NCBI GenBank assembly: GCA_030770545.1 | Contig: CM061105.1 | Location: 16,840,001 to 16,904,000, forward strand | Source of the DNA: Macropodus opercularis | Taxonomy: Eukaryota > Chordata > Actinopteri > Anabantiformes > Osphronemidae | Direction of reading: 5' to 3' | Length of the DNA stretch: 64,000 bases | Shown here: positions 36,624-50,420 of the stretch, one piece after another | Layout: each line of letters starts with the position of its first letter | Position numbering within the stretch: position 1 is the stretch's first letter | Notes under the pieces: model-generated | What the model was told of the DNA's origin: nothing | Seen by the model: the letters and a program-made list of their open reading frames with translations, nothing else | Databases searched by the model: none | Program-made: the position numbers and the translations under genes

Positions 36624-38370
36624 ATGGCCATGAAACAACGTGGGGAAACATCATCACTGTCGAAGACGACGTATGGCGAAAAAACGACGAAGGACTTCAG
36701 TTTGGTGCTGGACTCCAGTGACGACGAGGCGCCGGATGAGGTGACGTTTGAGAAGTCGAAGACTCAGGCCCTGCAGAGCAGGAAGGAGGCGCAGGACAGA
36801 GCCCGGAGGTAGCATCACGGCTAACGGCAGCTAGCTCTGCTCGTCTGTGTTCACAGTAAATGGGGACTCGTGTTTATTGTAGTTTTGGGTTCGCCCGGGA
36901 GGTTTTTAACGTGGGGTTCTGTTGGATGTTCGTGTGCAGAGAGAAGGAGCTGCTGAAGGAGAAGCGGAGGAGGAGACAGGAGCTGTTCCAGGAGCAGAAG
37001 GTGTGATGTGGCGCAGTAGTCAGACACGCTCCCCTCGTTTCTCCGCTGTTAAAGCTTCCCTGTGTTTCCCTGCAGAAAAGGAAGCTTCTTCCAGCTGACG
37101 TGTTGAAGGACATGGCATCGGCTCCTTCAAAGTACGTTCACTGCTCTCTTCACATGTTTTCTCCATCTCTGCTCAGACAACAGCTAAACTAGTTGATCTT
37201 TTTCAGGAAGCAGACACAGTCCACAGATGAAGGTAAACACTTTAAACGTCCGGCGTTACACACTCTCCTAAACAGACAGATCCGTAAAGTAGACGCTCTC
37301 CTCTCATTCTCATCCAGCAGAAGACAAGCAGACGAGGAAGAAGAAGCACCAGAGCAAGATGTTAAAGCATCCAGCAATGTACGTATAACGTTATGGTTTC
37401 TTACTTTGTGAGTAACTAAATGTAAAAACGTATCACGCACCAGCTGCTTGGGCCGTGGTCTAACTACTCAAAGCAATAAATAAAGAACAGTCTCCTCCTG
37501 ATGATGTCGTCCCATGACTCGGCCAAAAGTATGTGATGTTTGGAAATGACACTGACGCATCGTCCGTGGTCGTACTGATCTACCACCACTATGTCAGGAT
37601 AATCTGTGTGCAGTCATTGGTGGACATGGCTCCAGCATCTGGATTCTCTCTTGTGCTTCAGGATAAAGGGCAACTACACAGTGACGTTGGTGAAGGAGCA
37701 GGTGGTGGAGTCGCACCAGCAGCAGACAGCCAAGGATTTCATCCGGTCCCGGCTGTACGGACCAGGGAGCTGCAGGAGCACAAGTAAGGAGGCAGCTCAG
37801 ACACGCAGTGACGCCGGCGCCACACCACTAAACTACATTTAACTAACTCCCTAGAGCTTGTTGCACAATTACTAGATTTGGGCTTAAATTCAACGCTGGG
37901 TTCAATGTTTGCAGTAGCTTTACCAGAATGAAGCAGGAGCTGGAGCATCATCACACTTTCCTGAAATCATGCAGACCCATTATAACAAGGCCATCACTCA
38001 GTTATTACTTGCAGCTCATTAACAGAACATCGTCATGAGCCACAGGCTGGATTGATCTGCTGCTCGTCGTCCATGTGAACTTATGGAGAGTTTACGTGTG
38101 TGTTTCCAGATAACGAGCTGTTCTCCCTCCAGAACAAGAGGGGCAGGAATAAAAGCGCAGCTGTGCAGTTTGTGAAGGAGGACTGGGGTAACTTACAGAT
38201 TCTTAAATTACTTCTGCTAATGTAATGTGTGGAGAGAATTTTCACACCTTGACATTAATATATGTAACATTCCTCCATTTGTGTTTGATGGTTCAGCCTC
38301 TATGAAAAAAGCCAAAGCAGAGAAGCTGAAGAAGAGATGGATGCACAGGCAGCAGATTCTGTCCTGCTGA
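36624..38370 (+). CDS. nol7: Nucleolar protein 7
   Basis: Plus-strand exons 36624-36808, 36940-37000, 37076-37131, 37207-37232, 37321-37378, 37662-37783, 38110-38187 and 38297-38370 give 660 nt, 219 residues and a TGA stop. The start is the ATG at 36624 (AACATGG, good Kozak). Family hallmarks in order: an acidic region with SSDDEAPDEVTFEKSK, the basic stretch EKELLKEKRRRRQELFQEQ, KKRKLLPADVLKDM, a Lys-rich linker (TRKKKHQSK), QTAKDFIRSRLYGPGSCRS, KSAAVQFVKEDW and a C-terminal KLKKRWMHRQQ. NOL7 is a nucleolar protein associated with the small-subunit processome (U3 snoRNP). Human NOL7 (257 aa) is longer at the N-terminus. It is adjacent to ranbp9, tail to tail, and in human both lie on 6p23. 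A 26-nt microexon (exon 4) is needed to keep frame. Confidence 0.94.
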
Positions 38371-38702
38371 CACAACTGGAACAGTTACACATTTAAATGG
38401 AAACTACTTCGACGTGGAGGTCTCTGGAATGGATGATGTCAACTTGAGCATGAAGCACCGGCTTCATCCCCCAGTTTATCAGCTGGACTCTAAAAGGGAG
38501 GAAGTTGAAGCTGCTGAACCTGTAAACGTTTCGTGGAACAAGGTTTACGTGGTTATGTTTTATAAGACGATGGCGGATCAGACTGCAACAAGGTGAAATG
38601 TCCATTTTACAGCCTGATGTTTCACAGTAACTTTGGTCAGATCTTTGTTTTATGCAAGTTACACAGATACACTTTTTGTCTTTATGTTAAACTTTAAAAT
38701 AC

Positions 38703-38708
38703 AATAAA
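38703..38708 (+). promoter_or_regulatory. nol7: Poly(A) signal AATAAA of nol7
   Basis: Plus-strand AATAAA about 330 nt after the nol7 stop, the first canonical signal downstream. Confidence 0.7.
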
Positions 38709-38719
38709 ATCAAGTGTTT

Positions 38720-40400
38720 ACACAGACTCAGGTAATTTTCTCAAGCTTTGCCAAAATAATCTGATTAATTTCACCAGTTGATTCAGGACCAAGACCGGAG
38801 ACAACAGTTAAATCCAGCTGAAACTGTTGGTCAGTTCTGAGTCTAATTATGAGTCACTAACAGTCAATGGAGCTGTTGTATCTGTTCTTGGTGCTGGCAC
38901 TGAACTGAAAATTTGTCCACTCGGGTGAAAACCACGATTATGGTTTTCATCCGAGTGGATTTAGAAAATGGGTTTGATCTCATTCAGTTGGTTTAGCAAA
39001 TGTCCAGGGAGTGTAAAGGATGGTAAATCAGCCTGTTGCCCATAGCAACGAAGTACTACTCAATGGAAGTGAAGGGTTCTGTTGAAAATGTATCCGTAAA
39101 ACACTTCCAGGTTCCTGAATGTGACCTTTGAATGGAAACCTACATACTTGTATCCAGCTCTGTCACAGGGTTAAACCAACCTGGCATCAGGTTTTCATTT
39201 CCTCAGGCTTTAAAAGCATAAACTCATGGAATCAGTAAAAGTATTTACTGGGTGTAAACCGAACAAAACACACAGATTTGAGCTGCAGGCGTCAGGCAGC
39301 GTCCAGACGTGTGCTATCATCATTTGTCATTTTTAATAGAAATCTTTTCACCTCCACACAAATTGCACATTTGTTTCTCCAAAAGGACACAGTCAGTGGA
39401 CAACGCACTGGTTGACGTATTCCTCATACACTGAACTGGCTACAAGGAGACAAAGTAAGAAGAGACGCTAACTGGATCTCACCACCACGTTACTATGGCA
39501 TGCATAGGTTTCAGACCTTACTCAAAGAAACAGAAGTTTTCTAAACGATGCTGCAAGTGAGATTTGGAAGAAAACACAGAAGAGTTGGGTTCCACCACGA
39601 GGAGAAACGTCTCCTCAGCCTTTGTTCCCTAAGGTATTTGGTTTTTTGATACTGGGTGAGTTTAGTTGTGTCCTTGCTGATGCTAGAGCTGCATGGCGAA
39701 GACGAAGCCTGGTTCTGAAGGCGGCGGTGGACACGGATGACTTCATGAGTCTCCGAACCAGACGGTGTGAGCTTCTCAAATGATGATGAAACTAATGTCA
39801 CATTTGCTACGTTAAAGTCAAACAGATAAGGAACAAGTTTAGATCGAGTGGATGGAATACGATAGCGCTCACTGGGTCAGCGGCTCTAATTCTAGCTCCC
39901 GAAGAACGCAATCAGAAATTCCAGATGTGCTGAGAGATGCGTTGTAACTTCTGGTGAGTGAAGGTTTATCTGCAGACAGAAATAGCAGCGAACAACCACA
40001 GGCCAAGGTCTGCACAGTCCCCCAATCACAATACATGGATCTAGAGGGAGGATAAAGTAAAACATTCAGCTGTTTGTGAAGTACGAACATGGGAAAATAT
40101 CCGTTTGACTTTGAATCAGATGTGGTCGACCTTAAAGCAGCTTCGATGTCGTGTAATAAAAACTAACACTCATCGACGCTGTGGCCATCAGAGATGGCGT
40201 CAGCATCAAAGCTGCTGCTGGTTCAGAACCAGAAGCGAAGAAGAGAACCCGACTCACAGAAAACGTCACAATAACAGAGCCGTTAGCATAGTAACAAGTC
40301 AGCGTCCCACCTGCATAGGAAGGAGACAACAAGCAGCGCATCTCAGAGCAAAGCCTCAGAGACACCAACACGTACACACACGTCACTGGTCATCGGTGGA
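38720..40400. other. Intergenic between nol7 and ranbp9
   Basis: No gene was recognised. The short open frames here show no family motif. TTTATT at 40410-40415 (AATAAA on minus) just beyond may be the ranbp9 poly(A) signal, about 800 nt after its stop. Confidence 0.5.
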
Positions 40401-40503
40401 ATCGGGACCTTTATTATTATAATAAGTAGGTGGAACTTGCTCTCGCTGGCGCTCAACAAATATACTGTGTATGCAAGTAACAATAATTAATATAATGAAT
40501 TAG

Positions 40504-40530
40504 AATAATAATAATAATAATAATAATAAT
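40504..40530 (+). repeat. (AAT)9 microsatellite
   Basis: Nine AAT/ATA triplets just outside, or at the end of, the ranbp9 3' untranslated region. Confidence 0.95.
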
Positions 40531-41158
40531 GGAAATCGTGGCCATCTGCGCCTTGAAACCTGCAGAAACTAAAAACAAAACCAGTGCCAGACCCAAAAAC
40601 TAAATAAAAGATTAAAAGCGGGAACGTTGAATGACGAACATCTCTGGCTTCTTCCAAGTCCCGAGTCCACGTGTCGCTCAAATCTCCACACCTGTCCTGG
40701 CGTAAGTGGAGGGGCTCTGGGTGCAGAGGGAGTCTGTAACGGCGCCTCGGGTCGGCTGGAGACTCTAAGCCCGGCCCAGCGTTGGCTAGTTTCCCTGGGT
40801 TCAGGGACCCAGCGTTAAAGCGTTTTCATTTTGTTCATGTCATTTCAAGGGTCTGTCCGTCCAGCTCGATGCCCCCAGGCGTAGGGTAACACATCTGCAG
40901 AGTTCCTGCACCAGTCGGTGGGCTTCAGTCAGAACCAGGCAGACGCAGCCTCGCACGGCTGTAGGAGCGGTGAGCAGGGCCAAGCCGAGGTGGAGGCGTA
41001 ACGGTTTCCGATGGAGAAGGAGGCGTTGGATTTGTGTCTGTGGGTTTGAGCCGTCGCTCTGAAGACCTCCCAGAAAATGAGTCAACGCACAACAAGCCTT
41101 GGTAGCGCTCGTGTCGTCGGGAGGGAGAAATTTCTGGACAGGTCTTGAGGGTGAGCGG

Positions 41159-41160
<2 letters not shown>

Positions 41161-41200
<40 letters not shown>
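41161..41200 (+). repeat. (GT)20 microsatellite in ranbp9 3' UTR
   Basis: Twenty perfect GT dinucleotides on the plus strand, i.e. (AC)20 in the ranbp9 mRNA, beginning only 12 nt after its stop codon. Confidence 0.97.
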
Positions 41201-41203
<3 letters not shown>

Positions 41204-41212
41204 TGCAGACAG

Positions 41213-44200
41213 CTAGTGCAGGTAATCGTCCACAGAGGCAAAGGCGCAGGAGCCGCTGCCAGTCCGAGCCATGATGGCGAGGCACTGGGCGGCCTGGCCC
41301 ACGGCCTGGGCCAGAGGCGGCTGCTTGGGCAGATTGTGAGTCTCTGGAAAGAAAAAAAACAAGGCTGCTCAGCTGAGATGTCCTTTCATCATTAGTCGTG
41401 GTGAGTGAAGCCTGGAGCTGCAGGCTAAGTGACATCCAGCGTTGAAGGCTGGTTGTACGCTGCCACACCTTGTGTCCGTGTGTCGAGCGTCCACCACATT
41501 CACACCTACCTAGTATTGCACTGTTGAGAGTGGAGCAGACCGGCTCTCTCTGGAGGGCGTCCAGCTGGTAGCCCACTGGGCTGTTCCAGGGGTCAGAGTA
41601 CGCCAGCAGGCTGAAGGCATCCTGTAACGACAGGTGAAGGACATTGTACTGCAGCTCCTCTCTGGCTGACGACGGCTGAAACTACAGTGACTTAACTTGG
41701 TCGCGTCTCACCTTCAGCATCTTCTTGTTGGCAGAGTTCTTGCCACACTCGCGACGCAGGTGTTCGCTCATGCTCTGGAGCTCCCTGCCGAAATGGATCA
41801 TTCTCTCTATGGCCGCTTGGCTCCCGCCACACAGCTGCCTCTTGGACTGAGTCGACTCCACCTCTGCAACACAGAGGAGGGCTCACACCTCTGCCGTGGT
41901 GGCATTCAGCTACACCGATGCCAGACAAGCCTCAAAGCCGCACTGCTACCCACCCATGTCTGCGTCACAGTCGTCGGGCTCCACGGCGTGTTTAGAGCTG
42001 CCGTTGAGGAAACCATTTGAGGACGACTCCGTCACGCCGTTGGTGAAGTGGTCCACCTCCATGTCCACATCGTTACTACAGAAACAAACGATGTCACACA
42101 GACCTGAACCTAAAGGGCTGATTACACAGATCAGACTTTATAGCTTCACTTCCGCTCCTCTCTCATCTGAACCACACCCAACACTGATTTGACTGTTTCT
42201 AGGTGTTTGCGATTCCAGAATGATGAGACGCAATAAGATGAGGAAGGATGTTCTTCATCAGCAACAGAGTGAGAAGAGAACAGAACAGCAGTAAAAGCAG
42301 GTTACAGCTCAAATGGTGCAATGTGACTGGAAGACAACCTCCATCACATTAAAGCAGCACCTGGTCTGTTGACCGCGGCTCCCGTTGAGGCTGATGTCCG
42401 CCGCTGTGGGGGCGGAGCCAGGGCCTGGGGGGCAGGGCTTGAGACTGTGAGGGGAGGAGCTGTGGCTCTTATTAGACGTCACTCCATTACAGCAGTTGTT
42501 GTCGAACCCTAAAACAAATTCATTGAACAGTGGACATGCATTAAGAGGAGAGTAACCAAACATGCACAAGGCTTCGTCAGCAGGTGGTTTAACACAGTAG
42601 TACCTATAACGGTCAGTGAGCTGATGTGTGTGTCGTACTCTGCACGTTTGAGAACTGAGGCTAATCTGGTCTGCATGGAAATGGAGCAGTACTCAGGCGG
42701 CTCCAGATGTGAACGTGCTGCCAACAGCTGTACCTGTGAGGTAGGGCTGGGAGCTGCTGGCTTTGTGGCTGGGGCTGCTGAAGGGTCTGGGGGAGCCGGG
42801 GTAACTGTCCTGAGACTTTGGGCTGCGACCGCCGAGACACCTCACCTCGCTGTCTGTCCCATTCACCATCTCTATGAACTGTCTCACCCTGGAGGCAGAG
42901 AAACCACCAAAAGGTAGAAGGACAAGAGGCAAAGCCCGTGTGGCAACGAGGATGTGATGGTACTGTACGTTGCATTAACCTCATGATGTATCACTACATG
43001 TTAAAATAACTAAGCTGAAGATGCCTCTAGGGTTCAGATCACGACATCGGATTTAAAGCAAACGTAGCCTCAGTCTCACTTGAGCATGAAGAGCAGGTCT
43101 GGGTTCCTCTCCAGGAGGTTAGGGTAGAGCTGCTGCGTGGTCTCGATGGCTTCTCCCATTCTACCAGACAGCACCAGCTTTTGGATCTCTGCAAAGCAGC
43201 AGCAAATCAGGGCTCAGTGGAGATTACAACGAGAAGCATGCATTGAACTTCATCACTTCGATGCCGTCCAGGTCACAGTGAAGAATTAAATAACCGACCC
43301 TGGATGCATCTACGACTAGAATCGATCTCAGCAGGTTTACATCGCTTTTAGTTGGACATCAGGACTCACTCTGTCGATTTTTAATGGAGGCCAGCTCTTC
43401 GTGCACTGCCTGGTTGGTGGATTTGGCAAAAGCTTCAGCCGTGGCACAATAACTGTGGTGCACCAGGTATGAAGCCACCATCCTGCCAAAAAAAAAAAAG
43501 ACAGGACAGTGAGGAACCACACCTGCAAAAGTCACATCACCAGGAACACTGGTAACTAGACCAGGAGACGCGGCTTCGCAGGTACAGTCACTGTTGTTCA
43601 TCACGTGTGAACCCGTGGCTCCTGTTGGACCACTCAATGGTCCTGTCCAGCATCTAGACACTTCCCACCAGCATCTGAGCTCTACAACGCCATTAGGACA
43701 AGCAATCTTTGCAACCGCTAATCCATCAGCGCAGCCTGATGACAGGCCCACACTGATGCTTTCGACTATTCCATTACAGTCAGTCGCTGGTCACTTCATT
43801 AGGAACATCTGAACAGTCTGATTCTATTCAGTGCAGCTGGATCAACAGAAGGTTCCACGCATCTCACTCTATTCCTAACACAAACTACATCAGTTCTTAC
43901 GTTTCCCATTCCACTTACTTCTGGATCATGGACTGCCACTCGCCCTCACGCTCTCCAATGGGGAAGTGATCGATCTGGGCCTGGATCTTTGTTCTCCACT
44001 CACGCATGTAGTCCTCAATGTCAAACACGAAGGGGTGCTGACCAAAGTTGGCATCCACCACCTCCCCTGGAGTCTGAAGCCCCACAGTCGGGTACAAGTT
44101 CGGCTGCAGTGGAGGAGCAGGACGAGAATTAGGACGATGGAGGAAATGCAGTTAAAGAATCTAATCCAGACAATGAACGAAGCCTCATGACAGGACAACA

Positions 44201-47200
44201 ACAGGAACTCCCAACTCAGGACAGTTTTTACAGAATGTTCCCCAAAGCAGCTTGTTTGCTGTAGCAGGGTTCGATTAGAGTTGGGATTCACTTCCAAATG
44301 AAAGCTGCTGAGCTTTCTGCATAATGGGAAACTAAGCAGGTTAAGGCCCACAGACTCAACTTGAGCTACCAGAACAGTGGCACAAAGGTGTGCGTGTCTG
44401 GCAGAGCTGCCTGTGTCATGGTCCCACAGAGGTCAGCTGTGCGGCGGTGACGCACTTCACTGCACAGCTCTGGAGGGACCTGAATGCCTGGCTCACAGTC
44501 AGCCCTGTTTGGCTGCTCAATGGGTGATTGTTAGCTAAGACGCTTATTTTCTTCCCTCTCTAAACAGCTGGACCCATTTTCATTTTCTACTGAGCAACAA
44601 GGGAAACAAAACTACAGAAGAGGCGTCTCCCTCATTTTCAAGGCATTTAATTCATCCATGAATGCAACTAGCATGAAAGTCCATTATGTAAATGGATCCA
44701 CAGCAAATGAAGCACAGGAGACTCACAATGAGCCACAACAGCATGAAGCGACGTCCTGTTCAGACAGAGTTCACATTGATTAACTGGTTCACTGGCCTCA
44801 GACGAAGCACAAACCTTCCTTCAACAGAAGCAATAAACAGTCCTGACAAAGCTCTGACGTCTAGTCCAACCCCAACCTGAGACAATCACACAGAGGCCAC
44901 AGAGACTCAGCAGAGAAGGAACCAGCGGATGCTACTCACCGGTAGATCTGTGAAGGCTATACCTGTAAAAACAGACAGACCGAGTCAACACCAAGAGCAA
45001 AACCTCAAACTGAATAAACAGCCCAAATCATTTAAATGTATTTTATAAAGGCGGGTTTGTGCAGTACATTAAAAACGCTTGTGAATGTTTTCACCAGCTC
45101 CTGGTGCTTCTGTGTGTTTTCTCTGGTGAACAGGTGTTTGGTGGTTAAACAAGCTGGAGGACGTCCTCGCTGGCACCCGCTGCTTACCGAGGCTGTGGCC
45201 GTTCTTTGTGTAGAAGCAGGTGTTGTTGATGAGGTTAACGCAGCAGCCAATCACGTCGCCTGTTGTAAATGTGGGTCCGTAGGGTTGCCCGGTGCCAGAG
45301 GAGCAGAAGGAGTGTCCGTCATCTCCATGGTAACCATACGAGTGCTTGTCCCAACCTGTAAATGCAAACGAGTGTCATGGAAACGTCGCAGAAGAGCAAA
45401 ACCCCCACAGGAATATTCACGAATAGATTTTCCACCTGATGCTTCAAATCTTATTTGATGACTAACAATATAGACCAAAGAGTTGGATGAACGCTAAACA
45501 TTCCTGCGATCAAGTTAAACATAGTGAGAAAGTTTAATCGAGCGACTAACAGCTGAAGAGCCCTGAACCACAGACAGGTGCCAGTGAAGAACAGCCGTAC
45601 GGTGTCTGTCTGCCGCTTCACCACACCAGACCCATTCGGTTTCTCTGGATACGACCCCAGATGTGGACGTACATCCTTCATTTTCCTACAGAGTGGCTCT
45701 TTTCTCATCTCTACCACCTAAACAGAGTGTTTTCAGCGTTTACCAGGCCGTGTATACTGAAGCCTGGCCGAACACGAGAAGCCAAGCAGCCTAAAACCAG
45801 CCCTTAACTCCTCAATTAAACCATGTCATCATCCTGGACGTTGCAGTCTGCTCTGGGCCTCCTGTTATCTCTCCTGGGTGGGTTCGGTTCTCAGGCTGGG
45901 TGAGCTGCTGTTTGGCCTGATAAACCCTGACGAGCACTGGACCAACATCTTCCCACGCTGGCTTAATGGAAACAGACCAAGCAGCGACAACGTCGCCAAA
46001 CTGTTTAACTGAACAGTGCAGGGATGATACAAGCACGGATCCAACCCTTCGGCCTCAGGAACATTTACTCTGTCCTTCATGTCAAACATTTACCTTATTG
46101 TTAGACAGAAAAAAAACATCTAAATGAGGGACAGATTCACTGACAGACACTCACATGTACAAACAGAGTCAAACGTGAAACCAAATCCCGTTGTCACGTT
46201 GTCGACTTACCAGGGAGTCTGTTCATGTTCACACCCTGAGCTGAAAGGCCGATGCCCATGTACCTGTAGGACACACAAGCGAACACAAGTAAGTGACCAA
46301 CCACCAGCTAATCTTCAATGGTCAACATCCTAATACTGGAGGAACGTCGAGTAGTTCACTGATCAGGGATGAATAAAGACGATGATCAGCAGATTGAAGG
46401 AGATGTAAATGAGATACATTCATGTCCTGTTCATTTCTATATTTAATTACACGTTTTCAATACAAGAAGGTAAAAATGAAGCAAACTCCTCACGAAGACA
46501 AGACGAGGAATTTTCTGGGACTATGAAACTAAGTACCGGGACATGTAGAATCGAATTGGCTCAGCTGCTTAAAACAGACCAGTCAAAGCTTCTGACCGGT
46601 GACAGAGACTCTTCACGTGACTGAAGACTCCGTTTAGGATCATAAAGCGACTTCTAGCTTCGACGCCTGTAACAGACTTGTGTGTTGTGCAGTTTTTCCA
46701 AAGTGTTCCTTGCACCACGGGGCAAACTGTGAAAACACTTAATATAAAACAATAATTTCCTCCTGGTGCATTTCAAATAATTGATAGTGGCTGGATTACA
46801 GCTGCTTTGTTAGCTCCTAGAAGAAAACACAAGCCATCGTCTTTTCTTCAGCCCTGATAAGTCGAGAAAACACTAATTGAATCTCAGAAACTCACTACAT
46901 TTATAATCATTCTAACACTAAATGCCAACGGTGGTTAAAAGCCTGGTGTAAGTTTCTCGCAGCAGCTAGAGTCAATAAATCCACATTACACAAGTGCCTG
47001 TGTTACGTTTTTAGAGCAACTCATACGATGCTGTGAAAAGTCTTCCCACATGATTAGTTCTGATAATCAGACCCTTTAGTCACCAGTGAGCCCATTAGGC
47101 TGAAGGTTCCATGTGCGTTCATATCCTGGATTCTACTAATCAGACGCTGACAGCGCTGCTGGTGCGGCCGTAGCCGTGGTTCAGTTCTCTAAAGCAGCAA

Positions 47201-49967
47201 ACTGCTTAAACTGCCCTGTGGCCTGTAAACAACCACGGATACGAGCAGTACTGATCCCCTGATGTGCATTATGACTTATGTTGGACCATCCTTCAGCTCA
47301 CACAGCCGTACATCTCGTAACAGAAGTGTTTTTCTTCTGTGTACCTACCCGTCTCGGCCTTTGCTGATGATCTTCACCTCGAAGTAGTAGACGCCGCAGG
47401 CAGCAGGGATGGGGTGGGTGGCCCGTACAGACGCAGCATCTTTAGGAGTTTTGCCGTGACCTTGACAAAGAGGAGACCACAGAGACAGGATACAAAGACT
47501 TCTGAGTCACTGTCACCATGCAGGGATAGTTGAAAAAGTGTAGATCGTGTTCTTCAATTTATAGAATAGGTCTTTGTTGTCATTGTCACATGTACAACGA
47601 AATGTAATTATTCATTTCATCTTCATTTGAGTAGAACACACATTTCATTTTGTACGTGGACACCTCAAATGCTTTGACGGTGGACCTACTGGGTTCTGGA
47701 CTGTGGAGCTGCTCGAACTGTCAAGTTACTGTCACCTCAAGCAGCTACAGTACAGAAATATCAGCATCACCATTAGAGATCAGCCACCTTAGAGTGTGGC
47801 TGCGTTTTCTGATAGCGCTAAATGTTGGCATATTTCTCAGACTGATAATGTTGGTGCAACAGCACCGACATGCAGGACCCCAGTGTCCAGCTGCTCTAGA
47901 CGTCGTACTTCACTACAGCAGGACGTTAATTAGCTGAAGCCTGAACTAACAATGGGCCAGTCTGTCTGAAGTGTATTCTATCAAAGTGGAGTTATGCAAG
48001 TGTTTGATTCTGTAACTTTGACTGCTGAACCACTAAATAGCAACAGACAAAAGTCTAAACAGAACAGATGGCACCACCACCCAACTGAAATAATAAACTC
48101 AAACAATCCATCTGATTTCTTTCCTCTCGGTTCCAGCTTCAGGAGGCATTTTAGCTCCAAGGGCTTCTAATAATCACTGGTCTGTCTGAAGGAGGAGTCT
48201 TAATAATTAAAGGTCTAATGTAGAACCTGAAAGGAGCCTCTCGCCACCATTTTACATTTATTCTTGAAGCAAAATGGCTGCCGGGCAAAAACAAGCATCT
48301 TAATTCACTTTTAAAAAGTTGAACTTCATTAAGCAGATGATTATTGCCTAGGTTACATTTTCCCCATGTGCCACTAACATATGTTGTGTAAATAGAAAAT
48401 GTCAGAGCAGAGCATACTTGAATTTCTTCACTCACTGATGTCTTTGGTTTTGCTGCTTTCCTGTAGGAATGTGAATGATGTCACAACACCCAGCACATGT
48501 GGGACACGACCAGTCCAACAGCTAAGTGGCTACTTGGTTCTACTTACTGAGACTCAAATGTCTGTTTTAGCTTTCTGTCTTCTGAACCACCTTCTTTCCA
48601 GATGGTTGGTTATTTCTGATATTTGGTGCAGTGAATTTTAGAAGAACAGTACAAACACTCACATCAGTTTCCTAAAGCACAATGTGACATTCTTAAATGT
48701 CTGGATTTGTTAAAAGTCATTTTCATTGTGTCATCACAGAATAAAATCCACCATATATCGGCATGTAAGCAAGTAATTCAAGTTAAAAGGTTCGTGTCAT
48801 TCGTATCAATCATTTCACAACCAATCTAGTTGTGGGTTTAGAATATACGAGTGTTAGACTTTACCACCCAATAACTACAGCTCTATGCAATCAGCATTCA
48901 GTAAACTCCGGCAGAGCTGCATGTGGTGACTCGTCCGTTGTGACCGTGTTTTCACCCTGGACAGGCTCTATGACGTTCAACTTACTAAACATCTGTGTAA
49001 GTGCTTCTGGAGCCTCTGCTGTACAGCTACAGAACATTCTGGCCGCAGCCAGTGTGTGGGGCCCGGTCAGACCCAGGACCCTGGTACACACCCAGGAAGC
49101 ACCTTTGGTCTTAAACCAGCCTTTACTCGTAGGCCTGCGCCCCAAAGCGTCTGGTACCTGTGCTAAGCAACTAGTCCAGCCTGAATGTCAAGACACCTGA
49201 TATTAGATTAGACTGATATCAGCAGCTCCGGCCGAGCGGTGCCTCTCCTGACATCCACGACTACTGAACGAAGCGGAGCTATTCTGCTAATCTTAGTATT
49301 TGGTCCTGTATTCCCAGCCAATAAATCACTCAATCATGCTACGTTAGCCTGCCGTGAGGGCTACGTAGCCTAATCCACCTTGATCTGACTATATGGCTGA
49401 AATCGGGCCTAACCAGCCGAGTGTGTGCTGTAATAGTTGGCGTTTTATGTGACTTAACGCGTCTTTAACGGTATCACGGGCCGTGAAGGCTCCTGGTGTC
49501 GGATCGCGGGCTGACATCCAGGGACCGGGGTACCAGAACAGCTAAGGAGCCAGTAGGTCAGTTGGCTCTGGAGCCACCTCGCCAGCTGGTCGGGTTGCAA
49601 GATGTCCTCTGCCTTGTTGTTTGTGGAGCCGTTAGCCTAGCTTACTTTGTTTTTAGCCACAACGGCAGCTGCCTCTCACCTGCTCACCGTCAGAGCTGCG
49701 CTAGCATCGCTGAATAAAGTGTTAAACTCGAGTGTGTCTTCGTGTCATACCTTTGTAGTGTACACGGAGATTGTTCTGGGAAAGACCGATGTAGCTAAAC
49801 TTGTCCTTCGGGCTCCAGGACCGAGGAAGCGGGGTCTCGTTTTCATTAACGGCTGGATATAGCCGCCGCAGCCGCTGGTTGAGCTCCTTTTCCTGCTCGT
49901 TGAGAGTCGAGTCTCCGTGGACAACAACCGACATCAGAAACCCACAACCAGAAGACTGTCCAGACAT
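41213..49967 (-). CDS. ranbp9: Ran-binding protein 9 (RanBPM), CTLH complex scaffold
   Basis: Minus-strand exons: 49751-49967, 47349-47460, 46211-46263, 45188-45355, 44940-44962, 43919-44103, 43370-43482, 43080-43188, 42734-42888, 42361-42508, 41954-42075, 41712-41863, 41510-41621 and 41213-41343. They sum to 1800 nt (599 aa). The start is ATG 49967 (MSGQSSG). Domains: SPRY, about residues 58-240 (PRSWSPKDKFSYIGLSQNN, YHGDDGHSFCSSGTGQPYG); LisH, about 254-286 (MVASYLVHHSYCATAEAF); CTLH (KLVLSGRMGEAIETTQQLYP); CRA at the C-terminus (QLCGGSQAAIERMIHFGREL to CAFASVDDYLH). DKFSYIGLSQNN favours RANBP9 over RANBP10. It is shorter than human RANBP9 because the long Pro/Gln-rich N-terminus is absent, which is usual in non-mammals. 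It scaffolds the CTLH/GID ubiquitin ligase and binds signalling partners. The exon 2 acceptor is AAG rather than CAG. Confidence 0.95.
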
Positions 49968-50420
49968 GACTGCGACACGAGTCGTGGACAAACGGCTTGT
50001 TAGCAACAAGCCACTCGTGTCACTCAGCGTCAAGTTCTGAAGAAGAGTTGAGCAAAGCTAGCTAGCAGGCTAAGCTAACTGGCTTTGCTAGTCACAAACA
50101 GGGAGCCAGAGCTGGTTAGCTGCGTAGCTAACCTAGCTAACGCGTTTAGCTTAGCCAGCAATGACAAAGGAATCGCTGAAATGGCTCGGGATTACATTAG
50201 CTGACACGAAGCAACAAATACAGACACTATACGAATGTTGTCTTCTTCGGAACACGAAGAAAGTAGCTAAAAGACAGAGGAGCAGGCCGCCGGAGGGAGC
50301 GCTATGCTAAACGGGACGACAGAGCCTGACGCGCTCAGCTAGCCTCGATCTTTTGTTTGTTGTCGGAGCTTCGTCCGCGAAGCTGATTGGTCGAGAGCGA
50401 CTTCTCTCATGTAAACAGAG
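49968..50420 (-). promoter_or_regulatory. ranbp9: ranbp9 5' UTR / promoter region, TAGC-rich
   Basis: Upstream of the ranbp9 ATG, 50050-50160 is packed with GCTAGC, TAGCTAAC and TTAGCT words. CpG-containing sequence (GCCGCCGGAGGGAGCGC, GACGCGCTCAGC) follows to about 50345. GATTGG (CCAAT on the minus strand) occurs at 50382-50387. These fit a TATA-less promoter; the start site is not determinable. Confidence 0.5.

Noticed and set aside
37495..37560. Possible C/D-box snoRNA in a nol7 intron (TGATGA and CTGA words)
   Set aside because: The C box lacks the purine first base, there is no flanking terminal stem, and the guide regions are undefined.
49967..50033. Upstream in-frame extension of ranbp9 to 50033
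   Set aside because: The upstream 'start' is TTG; the first ATG is at 49967 and gives a normal short fish N-terminus.
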